Assembly (NCBI GenBank): GCA_965229115.1
Contig: CBDDIR010000003.1
Coordinates: 3,534,001 to 3,598,000, forward strand
DNA length: 64,000 nt
Direction of reading: 5' to 3'
From: UBA7672 sp965229115
GTDB lineage: Bacteria > Pseudomonadota > Alphaproteobacteria > Caulobacterales > Hyphomonadaceae
The notes beneath the pieces were generated by a model. It ran no database searches. It was not told the origin of the DNA and was given only the letters and a program-made list of their open reading frames with translations. A program made the translations under genes and the position numbers. This document shows, piece after piece, positions 32,725 through 42,733 of the stretch. Every line of letters begins with the position of its first letter. The first letter of the stretch is position 1.

Positions 32725-33618
32725 CTACTTCGCGAGGTGGGCGGCGCTCCATTGGCCGAGGCGTTGGATGGCCTGGCGGGCTTGGGCGAGCATGGGGTAG
32801 CGGGCCTGGAAGACGTGGAACATGTCGGGCCAGATTTCGAGCGTGAGGGGCACACCGGCGGCGCCCAGGCGTTCGGCCAGCGCCGTTGAATCCGACATCA
32901 GGATTTCGGCTTCGCCGGTCTGGATGAAGGTGGGCGGCAGGCCGCGCAGGTCGCCATCGAGGATGGAGAGGTTGTCGTTGCCGTATTGGCGCGCGCGCGT
33001 ATTCAGCACCTGCGTGGTGAGGAAGGGATCGCGCGTGGCTTTCGACTGGTGGCTCCAGCCGCGGTTGGCGAGATCGACCCAGGGCGAGAGGAGGATCATG
33101 CCGGCGGGCATGGCGACGCCCTGCTCTTTCAGCTTGAGTGCGGCTGCTACGGCGAGGCCGCCGCCGGCGCTGTCTCCGGCGAGGATGATGTGGGCGGGCT
33201 TCACGCCCTCAGCGAGGATGGCGCGATAGGCGATGACGATGTCTTCGAGCGCGGCGGGATGGCGATGTTCGGGCGCGAGGCGATAGTCCGGCACGATGGC
33301 CGCGACTTTCGCGGTGGCGGCGACGTGGGAGGCGAGGCCCTTGTGCGAGCGCGAGGAGCCCATGGTGAAGCCGCCGCCATGGATCCAGAAGACGACATGG
33401 TCGCCGCTGCAGCCCTTGGGCAGCAGGCCGAGGCAGGAGACGCCGCCGAGATCGATCTCGGACATGGTCGCCATGTCCGGCAACGGATCATTTTCGGAAT
33501 AGGCGTCGTAGGCGAGGCGCTGGGCTGCGATGTCGGACGGATCAACGCCCTGCATGCGCCGCGACAGGGATTCGCGGACCTGGGCCAGTTCGCCGGTCAT
33601 GCCTGAAACGGTGCTCAA
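32725..33618 (-). CDS. Alpha/beta hydrolase, hormone-sensitive lipase family
   Basis: A 297-residue esterase. The oxyanion hole is H80-GGG and the nucleophile is S150 in GDSAGG; the catalytic acid and histidine are likely in ILMSDST and DMFHVF (about residue 271). The LAPEHRHPAALED segment is typical. It acts on short-chain esters, with the natural substrate unknown. It follows lpdA on the same strand, but a repeat half-element lies between. Confidence 0.92.
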   Translation of the reverse strand: MSTVSGMTGELAQVRESLSRRMQGVDPSDIAAQRLAYDAYSENDPLPDMATMSEIDLGGVSCLGLLPKGCSGDHVVFWIHGGGFTMGSSRSHKGLASHVAATAKVAAIVPDYRLAPEHRHPAALEDIVIAYRAILAEGVKPAHIILAGDSAGGGLAVAAALKLKEQGVAMPAGMILLSPWVDLANRGWSHQSKATRDPFLTTQVLNTRARQYGNDNLSILDGDLRGLPPTFIQTGEAEILMSDSTALAERLGAAGVPLTLEIWPDMFHVFQARYPMLAQARQAIQRLGQWSAAHLAK

Positions 33619-33730
33619 ACGCGTCGTTCTCCGTGCGCCTCAGCCCCGGGCTGAAGACAAGCACAAGCGCATGGCAAAGACTATGCCGCGTGGCTGCGTT
33701 AACTGATGAATCCGTCCGGCCTTCGGCCAG

Positions 33731-33796
33731 CCCCCTCCGTCTCGGCGCGAAGATGCGCCGATCCACCTCCCCCGCCTTGCGGCGAGGGAGGACGGA
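33731..33796. repeat. Nested palindromic repeat, half copy C
   Basis: Only the 5' half is present: CCCCCTCCGTC, side hairpin GGCGC-GCGCC, ATCCACCTCCCCC, then a short GCC-GGC hairpin and GAGGGAGGACGGA. It lies 7 nt after the lpdA stop, in the 184-bp gap to the hydrolase gene. Confidence 0.8.
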
Positions 33797-33802
33797 TCAA
33801 TG

Positions 33803-35203
33803 CTACATCTGCATCGTCCAGCCTTCGACGGCCATGGCGGCCTGGCGGACGGCTTCCGTGAGGGTCGGGTGGGCGTGGCAGGTGCGGGCGATGTCTTCGG
33901 ACGCTGCGCCGAATTCCATCGCGACGCAGACTTCGCCGATCATCTCGCCGACGCCGACGCCCATGAGGTGGGCGCCGAGGACGCGGTCTGTCGTGGCGTC
34001 GGCCAGGATTTTCACGAAGCCATCGGTCTCGTGGTTCGTCTTGGCGCGCGAGTTGGCCATGAACGGGAATTTGCCGACCTTGTAGGCGACGCCTTCGGCC
34101 TTGAGCTCTTCTTCCGTTTTGCCGACCCAGGCGATTTCCGGCTTGGTGTAAACGACGCCGGGGATGATGTCGTAGTTCACGTGGCCAGCCTTGCCCGCGA
34201 TGAGTTCGGCGCAGGCGACGGCTTCGTCTTCGGCCTTATGGGCGAGCATCGGACCCGTCGTGACGTCGCCGATGACCCAGACGTTTTCAGCCGTGGTCTG
34301 GTAGTGGTTGTTGGCGATGACGCCGCGCTTGTCCGGCGTGATGCCGACGGTTTCGAGGCCGAGACCCTGCGTGTAGGGGCGGCGGCCGATCGAGACGAGC
34401 ACGATGTCGGCTTCCAGCGTTTCAGTGTCGCCGCCGGCGGCAGGCTGGGCCGAGAGCTTGAGCTTGGATTTCAGCTTCTCGACGCCGGTGACCTTCATGC
34501 CGAGTTTGAACTCGATGCCTTGCTTGGCGAAGATGCGCTGCGCCTGCTTGGCGATCTCGCCATCCGCGCCGGGGAGAATGCGGTCGAGGTATTCGACAAC
34601 AGTGACCTCAGCGCCAAGGCGGCGCCAGACGGAGCCGAGCTCGAGGCCGATGATGCCGGCGCCGATGACGATCATCTTCTTCGGCACGGCTTTCAGCGAC
34701 AGGGCGCCGGTGGAGGAGACAACGCGCTCTTCGTCGATCTCGACGCCGGGGAGCGGGGTGACTTCCGAGCCGGTGGCGATGACGATGTGTTTCGTGGCGA
34801 GGACGGTCTCGCCCTTCTCACCTTTGACGACGACGCGGCCGGGGCCATCGATGCGGCCTTCGCCGGAGAAGACCGTGACCTTGTTCTTCTTCATGATGAA
34901 GGCGACGCCGCCGGTGAGGCCGGTGACGGCTTCGGCTTTCTGCTTCAGCATGTTGTCGAGGTTGAGCTTGAGGCCGGAGACTTCGATGCCGAGGCCGGCG
35001 AAATCCTTGGACGCGGTCTCGTAGAGTTCGGAGGCGTGGAGCAGCGCTTTCGACGGGATGCAGCCGACGTTCAGGCAGGTGCCGCCGAGCTTGTCGCGCT
35101 TTTCGATCAGCGCGACCTTGAGGCCGAGCTGGCCGCAGCGCGTGGCGCAGTTGTAGCCGCCGGGACCGGCGCCGATGATGACGACGTCAAAGCTCTCGCT
35201 CAT
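33803..35203 (-). CDS. lpdA: Dihydrolipoyl dehydrogenase (E3)
   Basis: FAD enzyme that reoxidises lipoyl groups of 2-oxoacid dehydrogenases with NAD+ (466 residues). It has GAGPGGYNCA for FAD, the redox pair C43 and C48 in GGTCLNVGCIPSK, GAGIIGLELGSVW for NAD, and the C-terminal HAHPTLTEA catalytic histidine. It is the last suc-cluster gene and follows the small membrane-protein gene at 35337. Confidence 0.96.
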   Translation of the reverse strand: MSESFDVVIIGAGPGGYNCATRCGQLGLKVALIEKRDKLGGTCLNVGCIPSKALLHASELYETASKDFAGLGIEVSGLKLNLDNMLKQKAEAVTGLTGGVAFIMKKNKVTVFSGEGRIDGPGRVVVKGEKGETVLATKHIVIATGSEVTPLPGVEIDEERVVSSTGALSLKAVPKKMIVIGAGIIGLELGSVWRRLGAEVTVVEYLDRILPGADGEIAKQAQRIFAKQGIEFKLGMKVTGVEKLKSKLKLSAQPAAGGDTETLEADIVLVSIGRRPYTQGLGLETVGITPDKRGVIANNHYQTTAENVWVIGDVTTGPMLAHKAEDEAVACAELIAGKAGHVNYDIIPGVVYTKPEIAWVGKTEEELKAEGVAYKVGKFPFMANSRAKTNHETDGFVKILADATTDRVLGAHLMGVGVGEMIGEVCVAMEFGAASEDIARTCHAHPTLTEAVRQAAMAVEGWTMQM

Positions 35204-35336
35204 GTCAATTTTTCCGTCTCGGATCGTGTGTGGCGCGAGCTATACGCGCCTCACGTGAAGGGTCAACAAAAGGGAAGATGGGGACGCCGAAAGAGGCGTT
35301 TCAGGGCTGAAAACTGACCCGATTGTTGAGTTGCGG

Positions 35337-35897
35337 CTAATGAAGAACGCCGCGGAAGGCGGCGGCCCAGATCAGGCAGCCGAGAACAAGGGAAAACCAG
35401 CCGGCGTTGACCGTGGAGGCCGTGGGGCGGGCGTGTTCGGCGCATTCGGCGTTGGGGGCGTGGCGGGCGGTGTGTTCGCGCCAGATGAAGTATGCGCCCT
35501 GCCCTAGCACCAGCAGGGCGACCATCCAGGCGGCGAAGGGATGGAGCAGCATCATGGCCAGCGCGGTGGCGCCCAGTACGACGGCCTGCCCGGCTATCCA
35601 GCCACGACGGGCGGCGTCGTCGCGTTCCATCCAGCGGTCGACGGCCTGCTCTTCCGCTGTGCGGGGGGCGGGTTCGTTGGGGCGGTCGGGGTCGGCGTAG
35701 TCGTCGGCGGCGACATCATCGGTGATGCCGCTGGCTTCGAAGTCGCGGCTCATCTTCTCGAGTCGCTTGGTCATGCCATCGAGCGCCATCTCCATGCGGA
35801 TCTGGCGGAAGAGCATGAGGGCGCCGAACAGCCACATGAGGCCGGCGATGCGGATGATCCATCCGAGGAGGCCGTCGGAAAAGGCCTCGATCGACAT
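35337..35897 (-). CDS. Small membrane protein of unknown function within the odh cluster
   Basis: A 186-residue protein with a first membrane helix at about 12-30, a 70-residue acidic cytoplasmic or periplasmic stretch (DDVAADDYADPDRPNEPAP), and three helices from about 101 to 182. No family recognised. It is between odhB (6-nt gap) and lpdA on the same strand, so it should be cotranscribed with E2. I cannot tell whether it relates to the dehydrogenase complex. Confidence 0.75.
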   Translation of the reverse strand: MSIEAFSDGLLGWIIRIAGLMWLFGALMLFRQIRMEMALDGMTKRLEKMSRDFEASGITDDVAADDYADPDRPNEPAPRTAEEQAVDRWMERDDAARRGWIAGQAVVLGATALAMMLLHPFAAWMVALLVLGQGAYFIWREHTARHAPNAECAEHARPTASTVNAGWFSLVLGCLIWAAAFRGVLH

Positions 35898-35903
35898 GAC
35901 CGA

Positions 35904-37121
<1,218 letters not shown>

Positions 37122-37173
37122 GACGTCTCCAGCCGGACAGTTGCGCCGAGCGATCCCGGCGCCGAGGTGTTTA

Positions 37174-37212
37174 GCCCCAGTTGGGGCATATGAGGAGGGG
37201 CTACAAGCCCCT
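37174..37212 (-). promoter_or_regulatory. Two hairpins between sucA and odhB
   Basis: In the 104-nt gap after sucA, the minus-strand transcript can form AGGGGCT-tgt-AGCCCCT (37196-37212) and then GCCCCA-ac-TGGGGC (37174-37187). No T tract follows. They could act in mRNA processing or partial termination. Confidence 0.4.
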
Positions 37213-37225
37213 TGGAAAAACTACG

Positions 37226-40225
37226 CTATTTCTCGAAGGCCGCTTCAAGGAAGGCCGCGAGCTCCTTGTTGTGGAGCGTCATCGTGCCTGCAGCGGTCGA
37301 TGCCGAAGCCGGGCGACCGACATAACGCGGGCGCTTGGCCTTGGTATCGAGCTTTTCGAGCGTCTTCTCGATGTTCCAGTCGACGAAGGTCCACGCACCC
37401 ATGTTGCGCGGCTCTTCCTGGCACCAGACCATGTCTGCGTTCGGGAAGCGGGCGAGCTCTTTCATGAGCGGGGCGACCGGGAACGGATAGAGCTGCTCGA
37501 TACGGAGCAGATAGACGTCGTCGGCCTTACGCTTCTCGCGCTCTTCGAACAGGTCGTAATAGACCTTGCCCGAGCACATCACGACGCGGCGGATGTCCTT
37601 ATCCGCCTTCAGCGTGACTTCCGCTTTGCATTCCGGCACTTCCGCGCCGTCGTGCAGGATGCGGTGGAAGGACGTGTTCGGTCCCATGTCCTTGAAGAAG
37701 GACACGGCGCGCTTGTGGCGCAGCAGGGACTTCGGCGTCATCACGATGAGCGGCTTGCGGAAGTCGCGGTGAACCTGGCGGCGCAGCGCGTGGAAGTAGT
37801 TTGCCGGCGTGGTCGGATAGACGACCTGCATGTTGTCCTGGGCGCACATCTGGAGGAAGCGCTCGAGACGGGCGGAGGAGTGTTCCGGGCCCTGCCCCTC
37901 ATAGCCGTGCGGCAGGAGGCAGACGAGGCCGGACATGCGGAGCCATTTGCGTTCGCCCGACGAGATGAACTGGTCGAACAGGACCTGTGCGCCGTTGGCG
38001 AAGTCGCCGAACTGGGCTTCCCACATCGTCAGCGTCTGCGGCGCGGTGAGCGAGTAGCCGTACTCGTAGCCGAGCACCGCTTCTTCCGAGAGCAGCGAGT
38101 CGATGACTTCGTAGTGGGCCTGGTTGTCCGACAGGTTGTTCAGCGGCGTGTAGCGCTCTTCGGTCGACTGATCGACGAAGTGCGAGTGGCGCTGGGTGAA
38201 CGTACCGCGGCAGGAATCCTGACCCGAGAGACGGATCGGGAAGCCTTCTTCGAGCAGCGTGGCGAAGGCCATGTGTTCGGCCATGCCCCAGTCAAGGTTT
38301 TCGCCCGAGGTCGCCATCTTGCGGCGGGCGTCGACGGTGCGCGCCACGGTCTTGTGGATGTTGAAGCCTTCGGGAACCGTCGTGATCTTCTTGCCGAGGT
38401 CTTTCAGCTTGGCGGCGGCGACGCCGGTCTTGCCGCGGCCTTCCTCGTCCTTCGGCAGGCCGAGGCCGGCCCATTTGCCATCGAGCCAATCCGCAGCGCC
38501 GGGCTTGAAGGCCTTGGCTTTTTCGAATTCGGCGTCGAGGTGGGCGTCCATCTCGGCGACCATGTTGGTGACGGCGTCGTTCGACATCACGCCCTCGTCG
38601 ACGAGGCGGCGCGAGTAGAGTTCGCGGGTCGACGACTGGTCGCGGATCTTCGCGTACATCAGCGGCTGGGTCATCGTCGGGTCATCGCCCTCGTTGTGAC
38701 CGAAGCGGCGATAGCAGAACATGTCGATGACGACGTCCTTGCCGAATTCCTGACGGTATTCGGTGGCAACCTTCGCGGCGTAAACGACCGCTTCCGGATC
38801 ATCGCCGTTCACGTGGAAGACCGGGGCGTCGACCATTTTCGCCATGTCCGACGGATACGGGGACGAGCGCGAGAAGGACGGCGCGGTGGTGAAGCCGATC
38901 TGGTTGTTCACGATGAAGTGGACGGCGCCGCCCGTGCGGTAGCCGGCGAGACCCGAGAGCGCGAAGCATTCGGCAACCACGCCCTGGCCAGCGAAGGCCG
39001 CATCGCCGTGCAGCAGCAGCGGCATGACCTTGGTGCGGCGCTTGTTGCGCTCTTTCGGCTCGGTTGCGCGCGTGGCGCCAGCTTCGACTTCGTCGAAGAA
39101 CTGTTTGGCGCGGGCTTTGCCGAGCACGACCGGGTTCACGATCTCGAGGTGGCTCGGGTTCGCGGTGAGCGACAGGTGGACCTTGTGGCCGTCGAACTCG
39201 CGGTCTGACGAGGCGCCGAGGTGGTATTTCACGTCGCCGGAGCCGTAGTCGTCTCCGCCCTGCGTGTTGCCGCCCTGGAATTCGAAGAAGATCTTGTGGT
39301 ACGGCTTGCCCATCACGGCGGCGAGCACGTTGAGGCGGCCGCGGTGGGGCATGCCGACGATGATTTCGTCGACGCCGAGAGCGCCGCCGCGCTTGATGAT
39401 CTGCTCGAGCGCCGGGACAGCGGCTTCGCCGCCATCGAGGCCGAAGCGCTTGGTGCCCGGATAGCGCTTGTGCAGGAAGCGTTCGAAGGCTTCGGCTTCG
39501 ACCAGCTTCTTGAGGATGGCGCGCTTGCCCTGCGGCGTGAACGAGATTTCCTTGTCCTTGCCTTCGATGCGCTGCTGGAGCCAGGACTTCTCGTCCGGAT
39601 CCGAGATGTGCATGAATTCGACAGCGAAGGTGCCGCAATAGGTGCGCTTCAGGATGTCGAGCATCTGGCGCGGGGTCGCGTATTCCAGACCCATCACGTT
39701 ATCGATGTAGATGCGGCGATCCATGTCCTTCGGGCCGAAGCCGTAGGTTTTGGGATCGAGTTCCGGCTGGTCTTCGACGCGGATCAGGTTCAGCGGGTCG
39801 AGGTGGGCGGCGAGGTGGCCGCGCATGCGATAGGCGCGGATCATCATCAGCGCGCGGATCGAGTCCTGGACCTGTTGGGCGAGATCGGCCGGGGCGATGG
39901 TCGGGCCGACTTGCGGGGCTTTCTTGGCGGCCGGCTTGGCGTCCGGGGCCCAGTTGCCGTCGAGCGCGGAGACGAGTTCGCCGTTCTGGTGCTTCAGCGG
40001 CTCCTGCCATTCAGGGCCACGGGCGGCTTTGGTGGCGCTTTCCGCGGAGTCAGCGACGCCCTGGAAGAAGCGCTGCCAGCTTTCCGGGACCGAAGACGGG
40101 TCTTCCGCGTACTGGGCGTAGAGTTGCTCGATATAGGCGGCGTTGGCCCCGTATAAAAAGGCCGTATCCAGCATGGCTTCATTGTCCATGCCGCGGGCCT
40201 CGCCCGTCTTCGCCTCGATCGTCAT
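37226..40225 (-). CDS. sucA: 2-Oxoglutarate dehydrogenase E1
   Basis: Thiamine diphosphate-dependent E1 component (999 residues, normal for the family). The N-terminal E1 segment (LYGANAAYIEQLYAQYAEDPSSVPESWQ) that binds E2 is present. Others are the GMPHRGRLNVL histidine region, GDAAFAGQGVVAE for the cofactor, and the C-terminal EEPRNMGAW. It decarboxylates 2-oxoglutarate and reductively succinylates E2. It begins a run sucA-odhB-(membrane)-lpdA and follows sucD after a 236-nt gap that may carry its own promoter. Confidence 0.97.
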   Translation of the reverse strand: MTIEAKTGEARGMDNEAMLDTAFLYGANAAYIEQLYAQYAEDPSSVPESWQRFFQGVADSAESATKAARGPEWQEPLKHQNGELVSALDGNWAPDAKPAAKKAPQVGPTIAPADLAQQVQDSIRALMMIRAYRMRGHLAAHLDPLNLIRVEDQPELDPKTYGFGPKDMDRRIYIDNVMGLEYATPRQMLDILKRTYCGTFAVEFMHISDPDEKSWLQQRIEGKDKEISFTPQGKRAILKKLVEAEAFERFLHKRYPGTKRFGLDGGEAAVPALEQIIKRGGALGVDEIIVGMPHRGRLNVLAAVMGKPYHKIFFEFQGGNTQGGDDYGSGDVKYHLGASSDREFDGHKVHLSLTANPSHLEIVNPVVLGKARAKQFFDEVEAGATRATEPKERNKRRTKVMPLLLHGDAAFAGQGVVAECFALSGLAGYRTGGAVHFIVNNQIGFTTAPSFSRSSPYPSDMAKMVDAPVFHVNGDDPEAVVYAAKVATEYRQEFGKDVVIDMFCYRRFGHNEGDDPTMTQPLMYAKIRDQSSTRELYSRRLVDEGVMSNDAVTNMVAEMDAHLDAEFEKAKAFKPGAADWLDGKWAGLGLPKDEEGRGKTGVAAAKLKDLGKKITTVPEGFNIHKTVARTVDARRKMATSGENLDWGMAEHMAFATLLEEGFPIRLSGQDSCRGTFTQRHSHFVDQSTEERYTPLNNLSDNQAHYEVIDSLLSEEAVLGYEYGYSLTAPQTLTMWEAQFGDFANGAQVLFDQFISSGERKWLRMSGLVCLLPHGYEGQGPEHSSARLERFLQMCAQDNMQVVYPTTPANYFHALRRQVHRDFRKPLIVMTPKSLLRHKRAVSFFKDMGPNTSFHRILHDGAEVPECKAEVTLKADKDIRRVVMCSGKVYYDLFEEREKRKADDVYLLRIEQLYPFPVAPLMKELARFPNADMVWCQEEPRNMGAWTFVDWNIEKTLEKLDTKAKRPRYVGRPASASTAAGTMTLHNKELAAFLEAAFEK

Positions 40226-40461
40226 TTTTTGCGTCCTGAAGCGCCGGATTCAGGGCCCCTGCCCTGGGCGCGGTTGGTGGCAATCAGATGTCGCTTTTTG
40301 CGTCCAGACTCAACCCGTTGGGGTGAGACTTTCTGCACATAAGACCGTGAGACGTTAGCGTTTCGTTGCAATCATTAACCGGGCGGCGGAAACCCTGGAG
40401 TTTCAGGGCTTTTTGCGGCGCCGAAACACTGGCGCTTCAGCCCGTCGGCCCGTTTGCAGCG

Positions 40462-41373
40462 CTAGCGCTTCAGAACCTCCGAGAGCGTGGTGCCGAGGCG
40501 GGCCGGGCTGTCGGAGACGACGATGCCAGCCGACTGCATGGCTTCGATCTTCGATTCCGCGTCGCCCTTGCCGCCCGAAACGATGGCGCCGGCGTGGCCC
40601 ATGGTGCGGCCTTTCGGAGCCGTACGGCCTGCGATGAAGCCAACCATCGGCTTCTTGCGGCCACGCTTGGCCTCGTCCTTGAGGAATTGGGCGGCGTCTT
40701 CTTCGCCCGAACCGCCGATTTCGCCGATCATAATGATCGACTTGGTGGCGTCGTCGGCCAGGAAGAGTTCGAGCACGTCGATGAAGTCCGTGCCTTTGAC
40801 CGGGTCGCCGCCGATGCCGACAGCCGTGGTCTGGCCCAGGCCCTCATTCGTGGTCTGGAACACGGCTTCATAGGTGAGCGTGCCCGAGCGCGAGAGAACG
40901 CCGACGGACCCTTTGGAGAAGATGTTGCCCGGCATGATGCCGATCTTGCACTCACCCGGCGTGAGGACGCCCGGGCAGTTCGGCCCGATCAGGCGCGATT
41001 TCGAGCGCGACAGGCGGTCTTTCACCTTCACCATGTCGAGCACCGGCACGCCTTCCGTGATCGTGACGATCAGCGGGATTTCAGCGTCGATGGCTTCGAG
41101 GATGGCGGCGGCGCAGCCTGACGGCGGCACGTAGATGACGGTGGCGTTGGCGCCGGTGGCGTCGCGGGCTTCGGCGACGGTGTTGAACAGCGGGCGCTCG
41201 GCCTTTTCACCGTTCGGCAGCGTGCCGGTCCATTTCTGGCCGCCCTTGCCCGGGGTGATGCCGCCGACGAACTGCGTGCCGTAGGCAATGCCCTGCTCGG
41301 TGTGGAACGTGCCGGTTTTGCCGGTCATGCCCTGGGTGAGGACCTTGGTGTTCTTGTCGATCAGGATGGACAT
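40462..41373 (-). CDS. sucD: Succinyl-CoA synthetase subunit alpha
   Basis: Alpha subunit (303 residues). With the beta subunit it converts succinyl-CoA to succinate and forms ATP or GTP. A CoA-binding Rossmann domain (GMTGKTGTFHTEQ, YVPPSGCA) comes first, then GPNCPGVLTPGECKIGIMPG and the phosphohistidine in GHAGAIVSGGKG. It starts 48 nt after sucC on the same strand. Confidence 0.97.
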   Translation of the reverse strand: MSILIDKNTKVLTQGMTGKTGTFHTEQGIAYGTQFVGGITPGKGGQKWTGTLPNGEKAERPLFNTVAEARDATGANATVIYVPPSGCAAAILEAIDAEIPLIVTITEGVPVLDMVKVKDRLSRSKSRLIGPNCPGVLTPGECKIGIMPGNIFSKGSVGVLSRSGTLTYEAVFQTTNEGLGQTTAVGIGGDPVKGTDFIDVLELFLADDATKSIIMIGEIGGSGEEDAAQFLKDEAKRGRKKPMVGFIAGRTAPKGRTMGHAGAIVSGGKGDAESKIEAMQSAGIVVSDSPARLGTTLSEVLKR

Positions 41374-41421
41374 CGGTGTCTGCCTTGAAAGGTCGTAAAA
41401 TGGGGTCGGCGAGGGCTGGGC

Positions 41422-42627
41422 TTACTTGCCCTTGATGGCGGCGACGATCTTCTGCGCTGCGTCGTCAAGGTCGTTGGCCGAGATCACGGCCAGGCCGCTT
41501 TCGTTGATGATCTTCTTGCCGAGTTCGACGTTGGTGCCTTCGAGGCGGACGACGAGCGGGACCGAGAGGTTGGTCTCTTTCACGGCGGCGAGGACGCCTT
41601 CCGCGATGACGTCACACTTCATGATGCCGCCGAAGATGTTCACGAGGATGCCCTTCACCTTGGGGTCCTTCATGATGATCTTGAAGGCAGCCGCGACCTT
41701 CTCTTTACCTGCGCCGCCGCCGACGTCGCAGAAGTTGGCGGGCTCTTCGCCGTACAGTTTGATGATGTCCATCGTCGCCATGGCGAGGCCGGCGCCGTTG
41801 ACCATGCAGCCGATCGTGCCGTCGAGCGGGATGTAGGCGAGGTCCCACTCTTTCGCGGCGATCTCTTTCTCGTCTTCTTCGGTGGTGTCGCGCAGCGCCA
41901 TGATGTCGTCGTGGCGGCCCTTGATGGCCAACGCGTTGTCATCGAACGACACTTTGGCGTCGAGGACGCGCAGGTGGCCGTCCTTCATGACGATGAGCGG
42001 GTTCACTTCGAGCATGCTCATGTCCTTCGCGGTGAAGGCCTTGTAGAGCGTCGGAGCGAGCGTCAGCATGTCGGCCTTGGCTGCGCCTTCGAGTTTGAGC
42101 GCGTCGGCGATCTTGGTCGAGTCGGCCTCGGTGACGCCTTTCTGCGGGTCGATCGAGAGCGTGAGGATTTTTTCCGGCGTGTCGTGGGCGACCTGCTCGA
42201 TGTCCATGCCGCCTTCGGTCGAGACCATGAAGGCGACGTGGCCGGTGCCACGATCGACCAGCATCGAGAGATAGAGTTCTTTTTCGATGTCGGCGCCGTC
42301 TTCGATGTAGATGCGGTTGACTTGCTTGCCGCCAGCGCCGGTCTGCGCGGTGACGAGGTGATGGCCGAGCATGGCCTTCACGTGCTCGAGGGCCTGCTCT
42401 TTCGAGAAGCCGAGGCGGACGCCGCCTTTTTCACCGGCTTCCTTCTCGATGAACTTGCCCTTGCCGCGGCCGCCGGCGTGGATCTGCGATTTCACGACCC
42501 AGAGCGGACCCGGCAGCGCGTCGATGGCGGCTTGCGCTTGATCCACGGAGGTAATCGCGACGCCCTTGGCGACCGGTGCGCCGAAAGACTTCAGGACTTC
42601 CTTCGCCTGATGCTCGTGGATGTTCAT
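41422..42627 (-). CDS. sucC: Succinyl-CoA synthetase subunit beta
   Basis: ATP-grasp beta subunit (401 residues). Visible features are MNIHEHQAKEVLKSFGAPV at the N terminus, WVVKSQIHAGGRGKG for nucleotide, CMVNGAGLAMATMDIIKLYG, and the C-terminal GILVNIFGGIMKCDVIAEG power helix. It is the first gene of the sucCD unit, with a 106-nt gap to the MFS gene behind it. Confidence 0.97.
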   Translation of the reverse strand: MNIHEHQAKEVLKSFGAPVAKGVAITSVDQAQAAIDALPGPLWVVKSQIHAGGRGKGKFIEKEAGEKGGVRLGFSKEQALEHVKAMLGHHLVTAQTGAGGKQVNRIYIEDGADIEKELYLSMLVDRGTGHVAFMVSTEGGMDIEQVAHDTPEKILTLSIDPQKGVTEADSTKIADALKLEGAAKADMLTLAPTLYKAFTAKDMSMLEVNPLIVMKDGHLRVLDAKVSFDDNALAIKGRHDDIMALRDTTEEDEKEIAAKEWDLAYIPLDGTIGCMVNGAGLAMATMDIIKLYGEEPANFCDVGGGAGKEKVAAAFKIIMKDPKVKGILVNIFGGIMKCDVIAEGVLAAVKETNLSVPLVVRLEGTNVELGKKIINESGLAVISANDLDDAAQKIVAAIKGK

Positions 42628-42733
42628 GAGAAATCGCCCCTCAAGGGAGAGCCGCGGCCGGCCCGGTTTGGGTGGCGATTAGCGCATGGGGCGCCCTTAG
42701 GCAACGTGCCCATTTTACTGATTTTCCGAGCAG

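Noticed and set aside
40393..40408. CCCTG/CAGGG hairpin after sucD as a terminator.
   Set aside because: Only a 5-bp stem, and the T tract lies on the wrong strand for sucD.
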